DNA of 64,000 bases from contig NZ_CP029193.1 of the NCBI RefSeq assembly GCF_008642355.1, positions 2,628,001 to 2,692,000 of the forward strand, given 5' to 3'. The notes beneath the pieces were generated by a model. The model did no database searches. It had not been told where the DNA came from and worked only from the letters and a program-made list of their open reading frames with translations. This DNA comes from Streptomyces venezuelae. Lineage in GTDB: Bacteria; Actinomycetota; Actinomycetes; Streptomycetales; Streptomycetaceae. The stretch's first letter is position 1. The number at the start of each line of letters is the position of its first letter. Position numbers and translations under genes: made by a program. Below are positions 16,979-25,998 of the stretch, in pieces.

Positions 16979-18535
16979 TCAGCTCCCCAGCGCCGACCGC
17001 ACTTTCGCCCGGGACGCCTCGGCCCACGCCTCGGGCAGTTCCCGCTCGCGGTCCTTGCCCGCGGCCTCCTCCTGCCCGTACAGCAGGCCCCAGGTGAAGG
17101 CGGACTCCCCCGCCAGGTGTGCCTGGATGGCGAGGGCGCGCAGGGCCTCGCGGGCGACGACGCTGTCCTGGTGGTCGCCGAGCACTTTCTGGACGGACTT
17201 CATCCGCTTGGCGAACTTCTTGGCGGGCTTGCCGAGCGCGGGGGTCGCGGCCTCGCCCGCGTACCGGGCGCGCTTGGCGGCCTTGCGGGCGTCGTGCAGG
17301 GCCACGTCGCGTTCCTGGCCCGGGGGCAGGCCGAGGGCGTGCTCGATACGGGTGGCGAGGCGTTCGTAGTCCTTGAGGGCCGCCTTGACGAGGGCCTTCT
17401 CGGGGGGCGCGGCGGCCGCGGGGCGCAGCGGGGGGTCGGCGAGCAGGGCGTCGAGGCTGTCGAGGAGGGCGAGGTAGCGCTTGCTCTCCAGGACGGCGAC
17501 CGTCCTGCGGCGGGATCCGGCGCTGCGGGCGACGGTCCAGATGCGCAGACGGCCGCGGACCGGCCCGAGGAGGAGGGTCCTGGGCAGCGCGCCGATGCGG
17601 TCGGTGAGCCGTTCGGTGAGGACTTCCTGGTCACGGTCGACGCCCAGCTCGGCGGCGAGCCACTTGAGCTCTTCGCCGATGGGGTCGGTGACGGTGCGGT
17701 CGAGGATCTTCCGGTACGACTTGAAGGCGCTGCGCAGCCGCCTCGTGGCGACCCTCATCTGGTGCACGGAGTCGGGCAGGTCGCGGCGGACGGCGGGGTC
17801 GAGGGCGAGGAGGGCGTCGCGCTGGGTGCGGAGGCGGGTGAGGACGTGGTCTCCGGAGGAGACGGGTGTGTCGTCCTCAAGGTGGACGACGGCGTGGCCC
17901 GTGCCCTCGTCGTCGGTCCGCTTGGTCTTGCCGTCCATCGGTGCCGTCGTGCGCAGGGCCCGGTTCAGCTTCGAGGACCACAGCGAGCGCCGGACGCCCG
18001 CCTTGCGGAGCTTCTTGTCGACCTTGTCGAGCAGTCGCGGGTCGCCGTCGTCGGCGAGCTCGACCTCCAGCTCGGACCAGCCGATGCGCTCCCCGCCGGG
18101 GGCGCACCGCTCGGCGCGCACCGCGTCGAGGCTGACCTCGGCGAGCAGGGTGCCCTCGGCGTCGACGAGGTGCCGTACGTGCCGTGTGGTCTCCAGACGG
18201 AGCAGCGGCGCCAGTTCGGCCTCGCGCACCCGGGCGCGCACGAGGCCGAGCAGAGCGCGCGGCACCGTGTCCGAGAGCGGCGCGTGGACCTCGTCGCGCA
18301 CGCCGTCGGCGAGCGACACGGGGAGTTTCAGGTGCCAGCCCGCGTCGTGGCCGCCGGTGCGGCGCCGCAGGGTGATGGAGGCGGCGGCGAGCCGCTGGTC
18401 GGGGGTGTCCCAGTAGACGGCGTCCAGGTCCGCCGTGCCTTTGTCGACGACGCCCGCGACCCCGGTGAGGTCCGGCAGCTCGGTGCCCGCTTTGACGTCG
18501 TACTTCCGCTCAATCTCGCGCTTCGTCTCCGCCAT
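16979..18535 (-). CDS. CYTH-CHAD domain protein
   Basis: The 518-residue protein joins an N-terminal CYTH domain (ERKYDV at residues 8-13, the ExExK-type start of triphosphate tunnel enzymes; VYWDTPDQRLAAASITLRRR; WSELEVELADD) to a C-terminal CHAD helical domain (~220-515; VHQMRVATRRLRSAFKSYRKIL, HDARKAAKRARYAGEA). CYTH enzymes hydrolyse triphosphates or inorganic polyphosphate. CHAD domains are Arg/His-rich helical bundles that bind polyphosphate. The fused protein therefore probably binds or cleaves polyphosphate in the cytoplasm. It is transcribed with the following radical SAM gene (50-bp gap) or separately. Start ATG 18535. Confidence 0.93.
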   Translation of the reverse strand: MAETKREIERKYDVKAGTELPDLTGVAGVVDKGTADLDAVYWDTPDQRLAAASITLRRRTGGHDAGWHLKLPVSLADGVRDEVHAPLSDTVPRALLGLVRARVREAELAPLLRLETTRHVRHLVDAEGTLLAEVSLDAVRAERCAPGGERIGWSELEVELADDGDPRLLDKVDKKLRKAGVRRSLWSSKLNRALRTTAPMDGKTKRTDDEGTGHAVVHLEDDTPVSSGDHVLTRLRTQRDALLALDPAVRRDLPDSVHQMRVATRRLRSAFKSYRKILDRTVTDPIGEELKWLAAELGVDRDQEVLTERLTDRIGALPRTLLLGPVRGRLRIWTVARSAGSRRRTVAVLESKRYLALLDSLDALLADPPLRPAAAAPPEKALVKAALKDYERLATRIEHALGLPPGQERDVALHDARKAAKRARYAGEAATPALGKPAKKFAKRMKSVQKVLGDHQDSVVAREALRALAIQAHLAGESAFTWGLLYGQEEAAGKDRERELPEAWAEASRAKVRSALGS

Positions 18536-18594
18536 GAGTTGAATCTAGACGCGAAATCGAACGGCAAACATGCCTGCGGCGTCACCGGACCCCA

Positions 18595-19791
18595 CTAGGC
18601 CGACATCGGCCGTTGCACCTTGATCGACTGGAGCAGTCCGACGGCCACCCAGACCGCGAACATCGACGACCCTCCGTAGGACACGAAGGGCAGCGGCAGA
18701 CCCGCGACCGGCATGATGCCGAGGGTCATCCCGATGTTCTCGAAGGACTGGAAGGCGAACCACGCGATGATGCCGGCGGCGACGATGGTGCCGTACAGCT
18801 CGGTGGTCTCGCGGGCGATGCGGCAGGCGCGCCACAGGACGACGCCGAGCAGGACCAGGATGGCGCCCGCGCCCACGAAGCCGAGCTCCTCGCCGGCGAC
18901 GGTGAAGACGAAGTCGGTCTGCTGCTCGGGGACGAACTGGCCGGTGGTCTGGGAGCCCTTGGTCAGCCCCGTGCCGGTCAGACCACCCGAGCCGATCGCG
19001 ATGCGCGCCTGGTTGGTGTTGTAGCCGACGCCCGCCGGGTCGAGGGCGGGGTTGGCGAAGGCGGCGAAGCGGGCGATCTGGTAGTCGTCGAGGACGCCCA
19101 GCTGCCATATGGCGACGCCACCGGCGACGCCCGCGCCGAGCAGTCCGAAGACCCAGCGGTTGGAGGCGCCGGAGGCGAGCAGCACGCCGAGGACGATCAT
19201 CGCCATCACCATGACCGAGCCGAGGTCGGGCATGAGCAGGACGATCGCTATCGGGACGGCGGCCAGACCGAGCGCCTGCACCACCGTGCGGTGGTCGGGG
19301 TGCTCGCGGTCGCCCGCGTCGACGCGCGCCGCGAGCAGCATCGCCATGCCCAGGATGATCGTGATCTTCACGAACTCGGAGGGCTGGAGCGAGAAGCCGC
19401 CGCCGAGCACGATCCACGCGTGCGCACCGTTGATCGTCGCGCCGAGCGGGGTGAGGACGAGCAGGACCAGGAAGACGGAGATGCCGTAGAGGATCGGCAC
19501 GGCCGTGCGCAGGGTGCGGTGGCCGAGCCAGACGGTGCCGATCATCAGGGCGAATCCGATGCCGGTGTTCAGGACGTGCTTGAGCGCGAAGGAGTACGGG
19601 TCGTCACCGACGAGCTCGGTGCGGTTGCGGGTCGCCGAGTAGACGAGCGCGGTGCCGATCCCGGAGAGGGCGATCGCCGCGATCAGCATCGGCCAGTCCA
19701 GCCGACGCACTATCGAGTCGCGGGCCAGGAGCCGCGACACCCCGGAGCGCTCGGGACCGTATCCGGAGACGGAGAAGCCGTTGCCGGTCAT
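18595..19791 (-). CDS. rodA: RodA/FtsW-family peptidoglycan glycosyltransferase
   Basis: SEDS-family polytopic membrane protein that polymerises lipid II glycan strands together with a class B penicillin-binding protein, here the adjacent PBP2. The 398 residues start at MTGNGFSVSG (ATG 19791), sharing one base with the mrdA stop (TGATG), so translation is coupled. About ten hydrophobic segments are visible, with SEDS landmarks ATRNRTELVGDDPYSF (early loop), GGGFSLQPSEFVKITIILG and QQTDFVFTVAGEELGF. The last segment SYGGSSMFAVWVAVGLL is the conserved GGSS end. The longer frame upstream of 19791 overlaps mrdA and is not used. Confidence 0.95.
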   Translation of the reverse strand: MTGNGFSVSGYGPERSGVSRLLARDSIVRRLDWPMLIAAIALSGIGTALVYSATRNRTELVGDDPYSFALKHVLNTGIGFALMIGTVWLGHRTLRTAVPILYGISVFLVLLVLTPLGATINGAHAWIVLGGGFSLQPSEFVKITIILGMAMLLAARVDAGDREHPDHRTVVQALGLAAVPIAIVLLMPDLGSVMVMAMIVLGVLLASGASNRWVFGLLGAGVAGGVAIWQLGVLDDYQIARFAAFANPALDPAGVGYNTNQARIAIGSGGLTGTGLTKGSQTTGQFVPEQQTDFVFTVAGEELGFVGAGAILVLLGVVLWRACRIARETTELYGTIVAAGIIAWFAFQSFENIGMTLGIMPVAGLPLPFVSYGGSSMFAVWVAVGLLQSIKVQRPMSA

Positions 19792-21965
19792 CAGTCGCGC
19801 CTCCAGTCGGCCGGCGGGCCGGCCAGTTGCTGCTCCGTCGGCGGCTTGGGTGCCGCGGGCTTGTACGGCTTGATCTTCGGGGAGGCGATGGAGCCGTCGG
19901 GCTTGATCTTCGGCAGGTTCTTCTGCGGCTCGGGCAGGAGGGCCTTCTTCAGGTCCTGCTTGCCCTCGTCGTCCAGGCCGTAGATCGCGTTGTAGATCTG
20001 GCGGACGGCGGGTCCCGAGGCGCCGGAGCCCGTACCGCCCTGGGAGATCGTCATGACGATCGTGTAGTCCTTGGTGTACGTCGCGAACCACGAGGTGGTC
20101 TGCTTGCCGTAGACCTCGGCGGTACCGGTCTTGGCGTGCATCGGGATCTTGTCCTGCGGCCAGCCCTGGAACCGCCAGGCCGCCGTGCCGCGCGTGGCGA
20201 CGTCGGCGAGGGCACCGTCTATGTCCTTCTGCGTCTTGGCGTCGAACGGCAGCTTGCCGTGCGACTTCGGTGCGATCTCCTCGACCTGGCGGCCGTCGGC
20301 GCTGACGATCGCCTTGCCGACGGTGGGGTCGTACAGGGTGCCGCCGTTGGCGATGGCCGCGTAGATCGTGGCCATCTGTATGGGCGTCACGAGGGTGTCG
20401 CCCTGGCCGATGGAGTAGTTGACGGAGTCACCGGCGCGCATCTTCATGCCTTCGAGGCAGTTCTCGTAGGCGATGCGTTCGGCGTAGTCGCCGCCGCTCT
20501 TCTTGCCCTGCTTGCACCAGGCGTCCTTGTTGGCCTTCCAGTAGTCCTTCTTCCACTGGCGGTCGGGGACGCGGCCCGTGACCTCGTTGGGGAGGTCGAT
20601 GCCGGTCTCCTTGCCGAGGCCGAACTGGTGGGCGGTCTTGTAGAACCAGTCCTTGGGGTCCTTGACGGGCTTGTTGCCGCCGTCCTTGCGCCACTGGTCG
20701 TGCGACAGCTTGTAGAAGACGGTGTCGCAGGAGACCTCGAGGGCCTGGCCGAGGGTGATGGAGCCGTGGCCCTTGGACTCGTAGTTCTTGAAGGTCTGGC
20801 CGCCGATGGAGTACGAGCTGGGGCACGGGTAGCGGTCGTTGAAGTCGTAGCCCGCGTTGACCGCCGCGGTCGTGGGGATGACCTTGAAGATGGAGCCGGG
20901 GGCGGCCTGGCCCTGGATGGCGCGGTTCAGCAGCGGATAGTTGGACTTCTTGCCGGTGAGGCGCGCGTAGTCCTTGCCGGTGATGCCGCCGACCCAGGCG
21001 TTCGGGTCGTACGTCGGGTTGGAGGCCATGGAGACGACGCGTCCGGTCTTGTTCTCCATGACGACGACGGCGCCCGCGTCCGCCTTGTAGTTCTCGTTGG
21101 TGTTCTTGTCGAACTCCTTGCGGGCCTTCTTCATCGCGTCGTTCAGCCAGTACTCGGCGACGGCCTGCACGCGCGCGTCGATGCTGGTGACGACGTTCGC
21201 GCCGGGCCGCGCGGCGTCCGCGTCGGCCTCGCCGATGACACGGCCGAGGTTGTCCACCTCGTAGCGCGTGACGCCGGCCTTGCCGCGCAACTGCTTGTCG
21301 TACGTGCGCTCCAGGCCCGAGCGGCCGACCATGTCCGAGCGGAGGAACGGCGAGTCGGTGTTCTCGGCCTTCTTGATCTCCTCGTCCGTGACGGGCGAGA
21401 GGTAGCCGAGGACCTGCGCGGTGTTGGACTTGCCGGGGGCCGCGTAACGGCGGACGGCCGTGGGTTCGGCGGTGATGCCGGGGAAGTCCTCGGAGCGCTC
21501 GCGGATCTGCAGGGCCTGCTTGGGCGTCGCCTCGTCGGTGATCGGGATGGGCTGGTAGGGCGAGCCGTTCCAGCAGGGCTGCGGCGTCTTGGCGTCGCAG
21601 AGGCGGACCTTGCCCTCGACCTCTTCGGGCGTCATGTCGAGGACGTCGGCGAGCTTGGCGAGGACCGCCTTGCCGTCGTCCTTCATCTTCATCAGGTCGG
21701 TGCGGGACGCGGAGACGACGAGTCGGGTCTCGTTGTCGGCGATGGGCACGCCCCGGGCGTCGAGGATCGAGCCGCGCACGGCGGGCTGGACGACCTGCTG
21801 GACGTGGTTGCCGGAGGCCTCCTCGGCGTACTCGTCGCCGTTGCGGACCTGGAGGTACCAGAGGCGGCCGCCGAGGGTGAGCAGGAGGGAGACGACGAGG
21901 ATCTGGATGATGACGAGACGGATCTGGACGCGTGGGGTCCGTCCGGTCTCGGGGATGTTGGTCAC
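19791..21965 (-). CDS. mrdA: Penicillin-binding protein 2 (class B transpeptidase)
   Basis: DD-transpeptidase that cross-links peptidoglycan, partner of RodA. The 724-residue protein has one N-terminal membrane segment (residues ~16-38, LVIIQILVVSLLLTLGGRLW), a dimerisation domain (RGSILDARGVPIADNETR) and a transpeptidase domain with S358-I-F-K361 (the active-site SxxK), SCD in LEVSCDTVFYKL and K612-T-G. The C-terminal tail is Pro/Lys-rich (KIKPYKPAAPKPPTEQ). GTG 21965 overlaps the mreD stop by four bases (GTGA). It belongs to the mre cluster, which in Streptomyces serves mainly spore-wall synthesis. Confidence 0.96.
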   Translation of the reverse strand: MTNIPETGRTPRVQIRLVIIQILVVSLLLTLGGRLWYLQVRNGDEYAEEASGNHVQQVVQPAVRGSILDARGVPIADNETRLVVSASRTDLMKMKDDGKAVLAKLADVLDMTPEEVEGKVRLCDAKTPQPCWNGSPYQPIPITDEATPKQALQIRERSEDFPGITAEPTAVRRYAAPGKSNTAQVLGYLSPVTDEEIKKAENTDSPFLRSDMVGRSGLERTYDKQLRGKAGVTRYEVDNLGRVIGEADADAARPGANVVTSIDARVQAVAEYWLNDAMKKARKEFDKNTNENYKADAGAVVVMENKTGRVVSMASNPTYDPNAWVGGITGKDYARLTGKKSNYPLLNRAIQGQAAPGSIFKVIPTTAAVNAGYDFNDRYPCPSSYSIGGQTFKNYESKGHGSITLGQALEVSCDTVFYKLSHDQWRKDGGNKPVKDPKDWFYKTAHQFGLGKETGIDLPNEVTGRVPDRQWKKDYWKANKDAWCKQGKKSGGDYAERIAYENCLEGMKMRAGDSVNYSIGQGDTLVTPIQMATIYAAIANGGTLYDPTVGKAIVSADGRQVEEIAPKSHGKLPFDAKTQKDIDGALADVATRGTAAWRFQGWPQDKIPMHAKTGTAEVYGKQTTSWFATYTKDYTIVMTISQGGTGSGASGPAVRQIYNAIYGLDDEGKQDLKKALLPEPQKNLPKIKPDGSIASPKIKPYKPAAPKPPTEQQLAGPPADWRRD

Positions 21966-22636
21966 AGGCGCTTGACCCCCTTGATGCGTCCGGCGCGGGC
22001 GACGCGGGCCTTGGCGGCCTTCGCGCGCAGGCCGCTGCCGCGCTGGTTGCCGATGCTCAGGCCGGTGCCGGAGGAGAGCCAGCCGGAGGAGACGTCGGCC
22101 GCCTTGTTGGCGGGTCCGTTCTCCCCGAGCGGGTCGTTGTCGGCACGCCGGGCCAGCGCGATGATCAGCGGCACGGTGAACGGGGCGAGCAGCAGGTCGT
22201 AGAGCGCGGCGGTGAACAGGAGTCCGACCAGGCCCACATGGCGGGCGGCGGTGTCGCCGACGAGGGCGCCGACGCCCGCGTACAGCAGCGTCGATCCGAT
22301 GGCGGCACTGACCACCACGACGAGCGGCCCGGTGGCGGAACGGAGCCGGCCGCCGTCGGGCTTGGCGAGGCCCGCGAGGTAGCCGATGACGCAGAGCACG
22401 AGCGCGTACCGGCCCGCGGCGTGGTCGGCGGGCGGTGCCAAGTCGGCGAGGAGGCCCGCGCCGAAGCCGACGAGGGCGCCGCCGACGTGGCCGTAGACCA
22501 GGGCGAGGCCGAGGACGGTGAGCAGGACGAGGTCCGGGACGGCGCCCGGCAGCTGGAGCCGCGCCAGGACGCTGACCTGGATGACCAGGGCGACGACGAC
22601 GAGGGTGGCGGACAGCAGGATTCGGTTGAAGCGCAT
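21962..22636 (-). CDS. mreD: Rod shape-determining protein MreD
   Basis: The 224-residue membrane protein starts MRFNRILLSATLVVVALVIQ with about five to six hydrophobic segments and the MreD core (LQLPGAVPDLVLLTVLGLALVYG, GFGAGLLADLAPP). The C-terminal ~55 residues are basic and cytoplasmic, longer than in E. coli MreD. It links MreC and MreB to the elongation machinery. It is packed between mreC (12-bp gap) and mrdA (4-base overlap). Confidence 0.93.
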   Translation of the reverse strand: MRFNRILLSATLVVVALVIQVSVLARLQLPGAVPDLVLLTVLGLALVYGHVGGALVGFGAGLLADLAPPADHAAGRYALVLCVIGYLAGLAKPDGGRLRSATGPLVVVVSAAIGSTLLYAGVGALVGDTAARHVGLVGLLFTAALYDLLLAPFTVPLIIALARRADNDPLGENGPANKAADVSSGWLSSGTGLSIGNQRGSGLRAKAAKARVARAGRIKGVKRL

Positions 22637-22648
22637 GGGTCCGGTCTC

Positions 22649-23602
22649 CTACTGCTCGTCGTTGCCGGCGTCGGCGCCGTCCACCGGCCGTCCCGACGGG
22701 GTGGCCGTGACGGTCACGGTCGGGGTCGGCTTGGGCTTTTCGGGCTTCTTCGGCAGGACCGTGTCGCGCGGGTCCTCGCGGGGTGCTTCGACGACGACGC
22801 CGACGATGTCGAGCTTGGTGAACCCGACGTACGGCTTCACGTAGACGTTGCGGGTCAGGTCGCCGCCCGACGGGTCGACGCGGACGATCTCGCCGACCGG
22901 GACGCCCGGCACGAACGGCTTGTCCTTGCGCGAGCCGAAGGTGACCAGGCGGTCGCCCTTCTTGACCTCGGCCTTGCCGTTGAGCAGCTGGACGGAGAGC
23001 GGGCGGTCGCCCTGTCCGGTGGCGAAGCCGAGCTCGTCGGTCTTCTCCATGCGCGTGCCGACGGTGAAGTCGGGGTCGTTGGCGAGCAGGACGGTCGAGG
23101 TGTTCGGGCCGACCGTGGTGACGCGGCCGACCAGGCCGTCGCCGTTCAGGACGGTCATGTCGCGCTTGATGCCGTCGTTGGCGCCGGCGTCGATGGTGAC
23201 GGTCCAGGAGAAGCCTTGGGCCGCTCCTATCCCGATGACCTCGGCGCCCTTGATGCCGTACTGCCCGGCGCCCGCTGTCTTCAGCATGCTGTCGAGCTGG
23301 CGTACGCGGCTGCGGTTGCGGTCGTCGCTGCCGAGCTTGGCCTTCAGCGCGGCGTTCTGGCGCTCCAGTTCGGCGATGCGGTTGTGGCGTTCACCGGAGT
23401 CGCGCACCGCGCCGATGGCGTTGCCGATCGGGTCGACGGCGGAGGACATGCCCTCCTCGACCGGACCGAAGACGGTGGCGGCGGCCTGGCGGGCACCGTC
23501 GACCGGTGAGTCCTCACCGCCGCGGATGTCCACCGTGATCAAAGCGAACGCGATGGCTACCAGCAGCACCAGGAGCAGCCGGCTCTCTCGTGTGTCCCTC
23601 AC
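22649..23602 (-). CDS. mreC: Rod shape-determining protein MreC
   Basis: The 317-residue protein has a single N-terminal membrane anchor (RLLLVLLVAIAFALITVD, residues 8-25), a coiled-coil (RHNRIAELERQNAALKAKLG, ~75-95) and a periplasmic-type beta domain (VIGIGAAQGFSWTVTIDAGANDGI, LVGRVTTVGPNTSTVLL), the standard MreC layout. The C-terminal tail is Pro/Thr/Lys-rich. MreC scaffolds PBP2 and MreD outside the membrane. Start GTG 23602 has only a distant GAAGG. It is separated from mreB by a strong hairpin, so mreB message is probably more abundant than mreCD-mrdA-rodA. Confidence 0.94.
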   Translation of the reverse strand: MRDTRESRLLLVLLVAIAFALITVDIRGGEDSPVDGARQAAATVFGPVEEGMSSAVDPIGNAIGAVRDSGERHNRIAELERQNAALKAKLGSDDRNRSRVRQLDSMLKTAGAGQYGIKGAEVIGIGAAQGFSWTVTIDAGANDGIKRDMTVLNGDGLVGRVTTVGPNTSTVLLANDPDFTVGTRMEKTDELGFATGQGDRPLSVQLLNGKAEVKKGDRLVTFGSRKDKPFVPGVPVGEIVRVDPSGGDLTRNVYVKPYVGFTKLDIVGVVVEAPREDPRDTVLPKKPEKPKPTPTVTVTATPSGRPVDGADAGNDEQ

Positions 23603-23712
23603 GTGCGGCGGCGTGCCTTCCTCAATCGGATTCCGTGGAAACTGCGGGTTCCACGAGGTTCTGGGGAATTGTCGTGCCTCAGGGGAATTGCGTGTCTTGC
23701 CTCTATATCAAC

Positions 23713-23752
23713 GATCCGCCGCACGAGTCGGCAGGCACTCGTACGGCGGATC
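23713..23752 (-). terminator. Hairpin after mreB
   Basis: A 16-bp inverted repeat with one mismatch (23713-23728 with 23737-23752) begins 13 bases after the mreB stop, in the mreB-mreC gap. It probably terminates or attenuates transcription into mreC. Confidence 0.75.
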
Positions 23753-23765
23753 TTCGCGCGTCAGG

Positions 23766-24785
23766 TCATCTGCGCGGCTGGGCGTCCAGCACCTGCTGCA
23801 ACGCCTCGAACTCCTCGACACACTTTCCGGAGCCGAGCGCCACGCTGTCCAGCGGGTCCTCGGCGATGTGGATCGGCATACCGGTCTCCCTGCGCAGCCG
23901 CTCGTCGAGGCCGCGCAGCAGGGCGCCGCCGCCGGTGAGGACGATGCCTCGGTCCATGACGTCGCCCGACAGCTCGGGCGGGCACTTGTCGAGGGTGGTC
24001 TTGACCGCGTCGACGATCGCGTTGACCGGCTCCTCGATGGCCTTGCGGACCTCGGCGGCGGAGATGACGACGGTCTTGGGCAGCCCGGAGACCAGGTCCC
24101 GGCCGCGGATCTCGGTGTGCTCGTCGGCGTCCATGTCGTACGCCGAACCAATGGTGATCTTGATCTGCTCGGCGGTGCGCTCGCCCAGGAGGAGGGAGTA
24201 CTCCTTCTTGATGTGCTGGATGATCGCGTTGTCCAGCTCGTCGCCGGCGACGCGGATCGACTGTGCCGTGACGATTCCGCCGAGGCTGATGACCGCGACC
24301 TCGGTGGTGCCGCCGCCGATGTCGACCACCATGTTGCCCGTGGCCTCGTGGACCGGGAGGCCGGAGCCGATGGCCGCGGCCATGGGCTCCTCGATGATGT
24401 GCACCTGGCGCGCGCCGGCCTGCGAGGAGGCCTCGATGACGGCGCGGCGCTCGACGCCGGTGATGCCGGAGGGCACGCAGACGACGACGCGCGGACGGGC
24501 GAGGTAGCGCCGCTTGTGGATCTTCAGGATGAAGTAGCGGAGCATGCGCTCGGTGATCTCGAAGTCGGCGATCACGCCGTCCTTCAGCGGGCGCACCGCG
24601 ACGATGTTGCCGGGCGTGCGCCCGATCATCTTCTTCGCTTCTGCGCCGACCGCGAGAATGCCACCGGTGTTGGTGTTGATCGCGACGACGGACGGCTCGT
24701 TGAGTACGATCCCCCGACCCCTGACGTACACCAGCGTGTTGGCGGTCCCGAGGTCGACAGCCATGTCACGGCCGATGAACGACAT
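23766..24785 (-). CDS. mreB: Actin-like cell-shape protein MreB
   Basis: Bacterial actin with the ASKHA nucleotide-binding motifs [11 protein letters not shown] (phosphate 1), [17 protein letters not shown] (phosphate 2) and [14 protein letters not shown] (adenosine). Starting at [13 protein letters not shown] (ATG 24785, GGGGA upstream) it has 339 residues, the normal MreB length. Upstream in-frame starts at 24797 (MGNNM) and 24884 would add non-conserved residues. In Streptomyces MreB acts mainly at sporulation septa and in spore-wall thickening rather than tip growth. It is the first gene of the mre cluster. Confidence 0.97.
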   Translation of the reverse strand: MSFIGRDMAVDLGTANTLVYVRGRGIVLNEPSVVAINTNTGGILAVGAEAKKMIGRTPGNIVAVRPLKDGVIADFEITERMLRYFILKIHKRRYLARPRVVVCVPSGITGVERRAVIEASSQAGARQVHIIEEPMAAAIGSGLPVHEATGNMVVDIGGGTTEVAVISLGGIVTAQSIRVAGDELDNAIIQHIKKEYSLLLGERTAEQIKITIGSAYDMDADEHTEIRGRDLVSGLPKTVVISAAEVRKAIEEPVNAIVDAVKTTLDKCPPELSGDVMDRGIVLTGGGALLRGLDERLRRETGMPIHIAEDPLDSVALGSGKCVEEFEALQQVLDAQPRR

Positions 24786-25141
24786 GTTGTTCCCCATGAG
24801 GATGCGTCTGGCCTTCCCTAGTGGAGCGTGTGATGGCTTTTTAGGTAGGCGAGGTGGGTGCTGTGTGGCAGTGGAGGCTTCCATCGTAGTCTCGGCTGCG
24901 CGAACACGGCGCTAGGGTCTTCGCCATTGTCAGCAGATGATGGGCCGCCTCGCTCTTGGAGACGTGCCATCGGAGGCACGGGTTCCCCCAATGGGGGCGC
25001 ATATGCCAAAGGACGGCCGAATTCCTTCGGCCGTCCGGGGCAGGAACGGCGTACTTCTGACATGAAGTCAGAAAGTCGCGTGTCGGGCTGATCCGATTGG
25101 TCCGACTGGTCTGACCGGCCTGACTGGTCCGGCTGATCGGA
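24786..25141. other. mreB upstream region and ndk downstream region
   Basis: 356 bp without a convincing gene. It should hold the mreB promoter(s), a small CCCCCA/TGGGGG inverted repeat near 24985-24996, the ndk terminator at 25011-25036 and an imperfect run of ACTGGTC/GACTGGT units at about 25095-25141. Short reading frames here lack ribosome-binding sites and G/C-biased third positions. Confidence 0.6.
25011..25036 (-). terminator. Terminator after ndk
   Basis: Perfect 11-bp inverted repeat GGACGGCCGAA (25011-25021) and TTCGGCCGTCC (25026-25036) with a four-base loop, followed on the minus strand by TTT, about 105 bp past the ndk stop. Confidence 0.8.
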
Positions 25142-25555
25142 CTAGCCGACGCCCGGGAAGAAGATCTTGAGCTCGCGCTCCGCGGACTCCTCCGAGTCCG
25201 AGGCGTGGATCAGGTTCTCCCGGACGATCGTGCCGAAGTCGCCGCGGATCGAGCCCGGCGCCGCGGCGATCGGGTCGGTCGGTCCGGCGAGCGCGCGCAC
25301 GCCCTCGATGACCCGCTCGCCCTCGACGACGAGCGCGACGACGGGCCCGGACGACATGAAGGCGACCAGCGGCTCGTAGAAGGGCTTGCCCTTGTGCTCG
25401 CCGTAGTGCTGCTCCAGGGTCTCCTGGTCCAGCGAACGCAGCTCCAGCGCGGAGATCGTCCAGCCCGCCTTGCGCTCGATGCGGCCGATGATCTCGCCGA
25501 TCAGGCCACGGCGGACGGCGTCGGGCTTCAGCAGGACGAGGGTGCGCTGGCTCAT
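25142..25555 (-). CDS. ndk: Nucleoside diphosphate kinase
   Basis: Transfers the gamma phosphate of ATP to NDPs through a phosphohistidine, balancing NTP and dNTP pools. The 137-residue protein begins MSQRTLVLLKPDAVRRGLIG and has the catalytic His in NLIHASDS (the family usually reads HGSDS, so Ala replaces Gly) and the RGDFG phosphate-binding segment. ATG 25555 has GGAG six bases upstream; the longer frame adds 19 non-conserved residues. Next to a DUF4233 gene and folC, as in other streptomycetes. Confidence 0.97.
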   Translation of the reverse strand: MSQRTLVLLKPDAVRRGLIGEIIGRIERKAGWTISALELRSLDQETLEQHYGEHKGKPFYEPLVAFMSSGPVVALVVEGERVIEGVRALAGPTDPIAAAPGSIRGDFGTIVRENLIHASDSEESAERELKIFFPGVG

Positions 25556-25626
25556 GTGCGGCTCCAAGAGGTGTTCGTACGATCGATGCGATCGGGTGGG
25601 ATTGGGCCGCACGATACCGGGGTCGG

Positions 25627-25992
25627 CTACGCCGCGTTACCTCCGGCCTCCGGCTGCCCCTCCGCCATGGCCGCGAAGCGGGCCTTGGCCTCGTCGATCT
25701 TGCGGCCGAAGTGGACCGAAGCCCACCAGATGGCCGCGAAGACGGCGCCGAGGAAGAACATCGTCGGCACCACGAAACCGCTCGCGATCAGCGCGACCTG
25801 GAGGGCCCAGCCGAGCTGCACCCCGCCGGGCCGGGTGACCATCCCGCAGAGCAGCAGGCTCACCGCCATCGCGATGCCGCAGACCGTCCAGACCGTGCCC
25901 ATGGACAGGTCGTCGTCCTTCATGGCGACCAGGCCCGCGAAGCCGATCACGAAGAACTCGCCGATCAGCGTCGAAGCGCAGAGCGTACGCAC
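25627..25992 (-). CDS. DUF4233 membrane protein
   Basis: The 121-residue protein starts at GTG 25992 and has four hydrophobic segments (EFFVIGFAGLVAM, TVWTVCGIAMAVSLLLCGM, LGWALQVALIASGFVVP, TMFFLGAVFAAIWWASVHFG) followed by a charged tail. This is the DUF4233 pattern, found beside folC throughout actinobacteria. Its function is unknown. It lies six bases after the folC stop, so it is probably co-translated with folC. Confidence 0.88.
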   Translation of the reverse strand: MRTLCASTLIGEFFVIGFAGLVAMKDDDLSMGTVWTVCGIAMAVSLLLCGMVTRPGGVQLGWALQVALIASGFVVPTMFFLGAVFAAIWWASVHFGRKIDEAKARFAAMAEGQPEAGGNAA

Positions 25993-25998
25993 AGGATT

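Noticed and set aside
24858..25091. Short plus-strand frame in the mreB-ndk gap
   Set aside because: No ribosome-binding site or codon bias; overlaps the ndk terminator.
25095..25141. ACTGGTC/GACTGGT imperfect repeats after ndk
   Set aside because: Short and irregular; treated as background.
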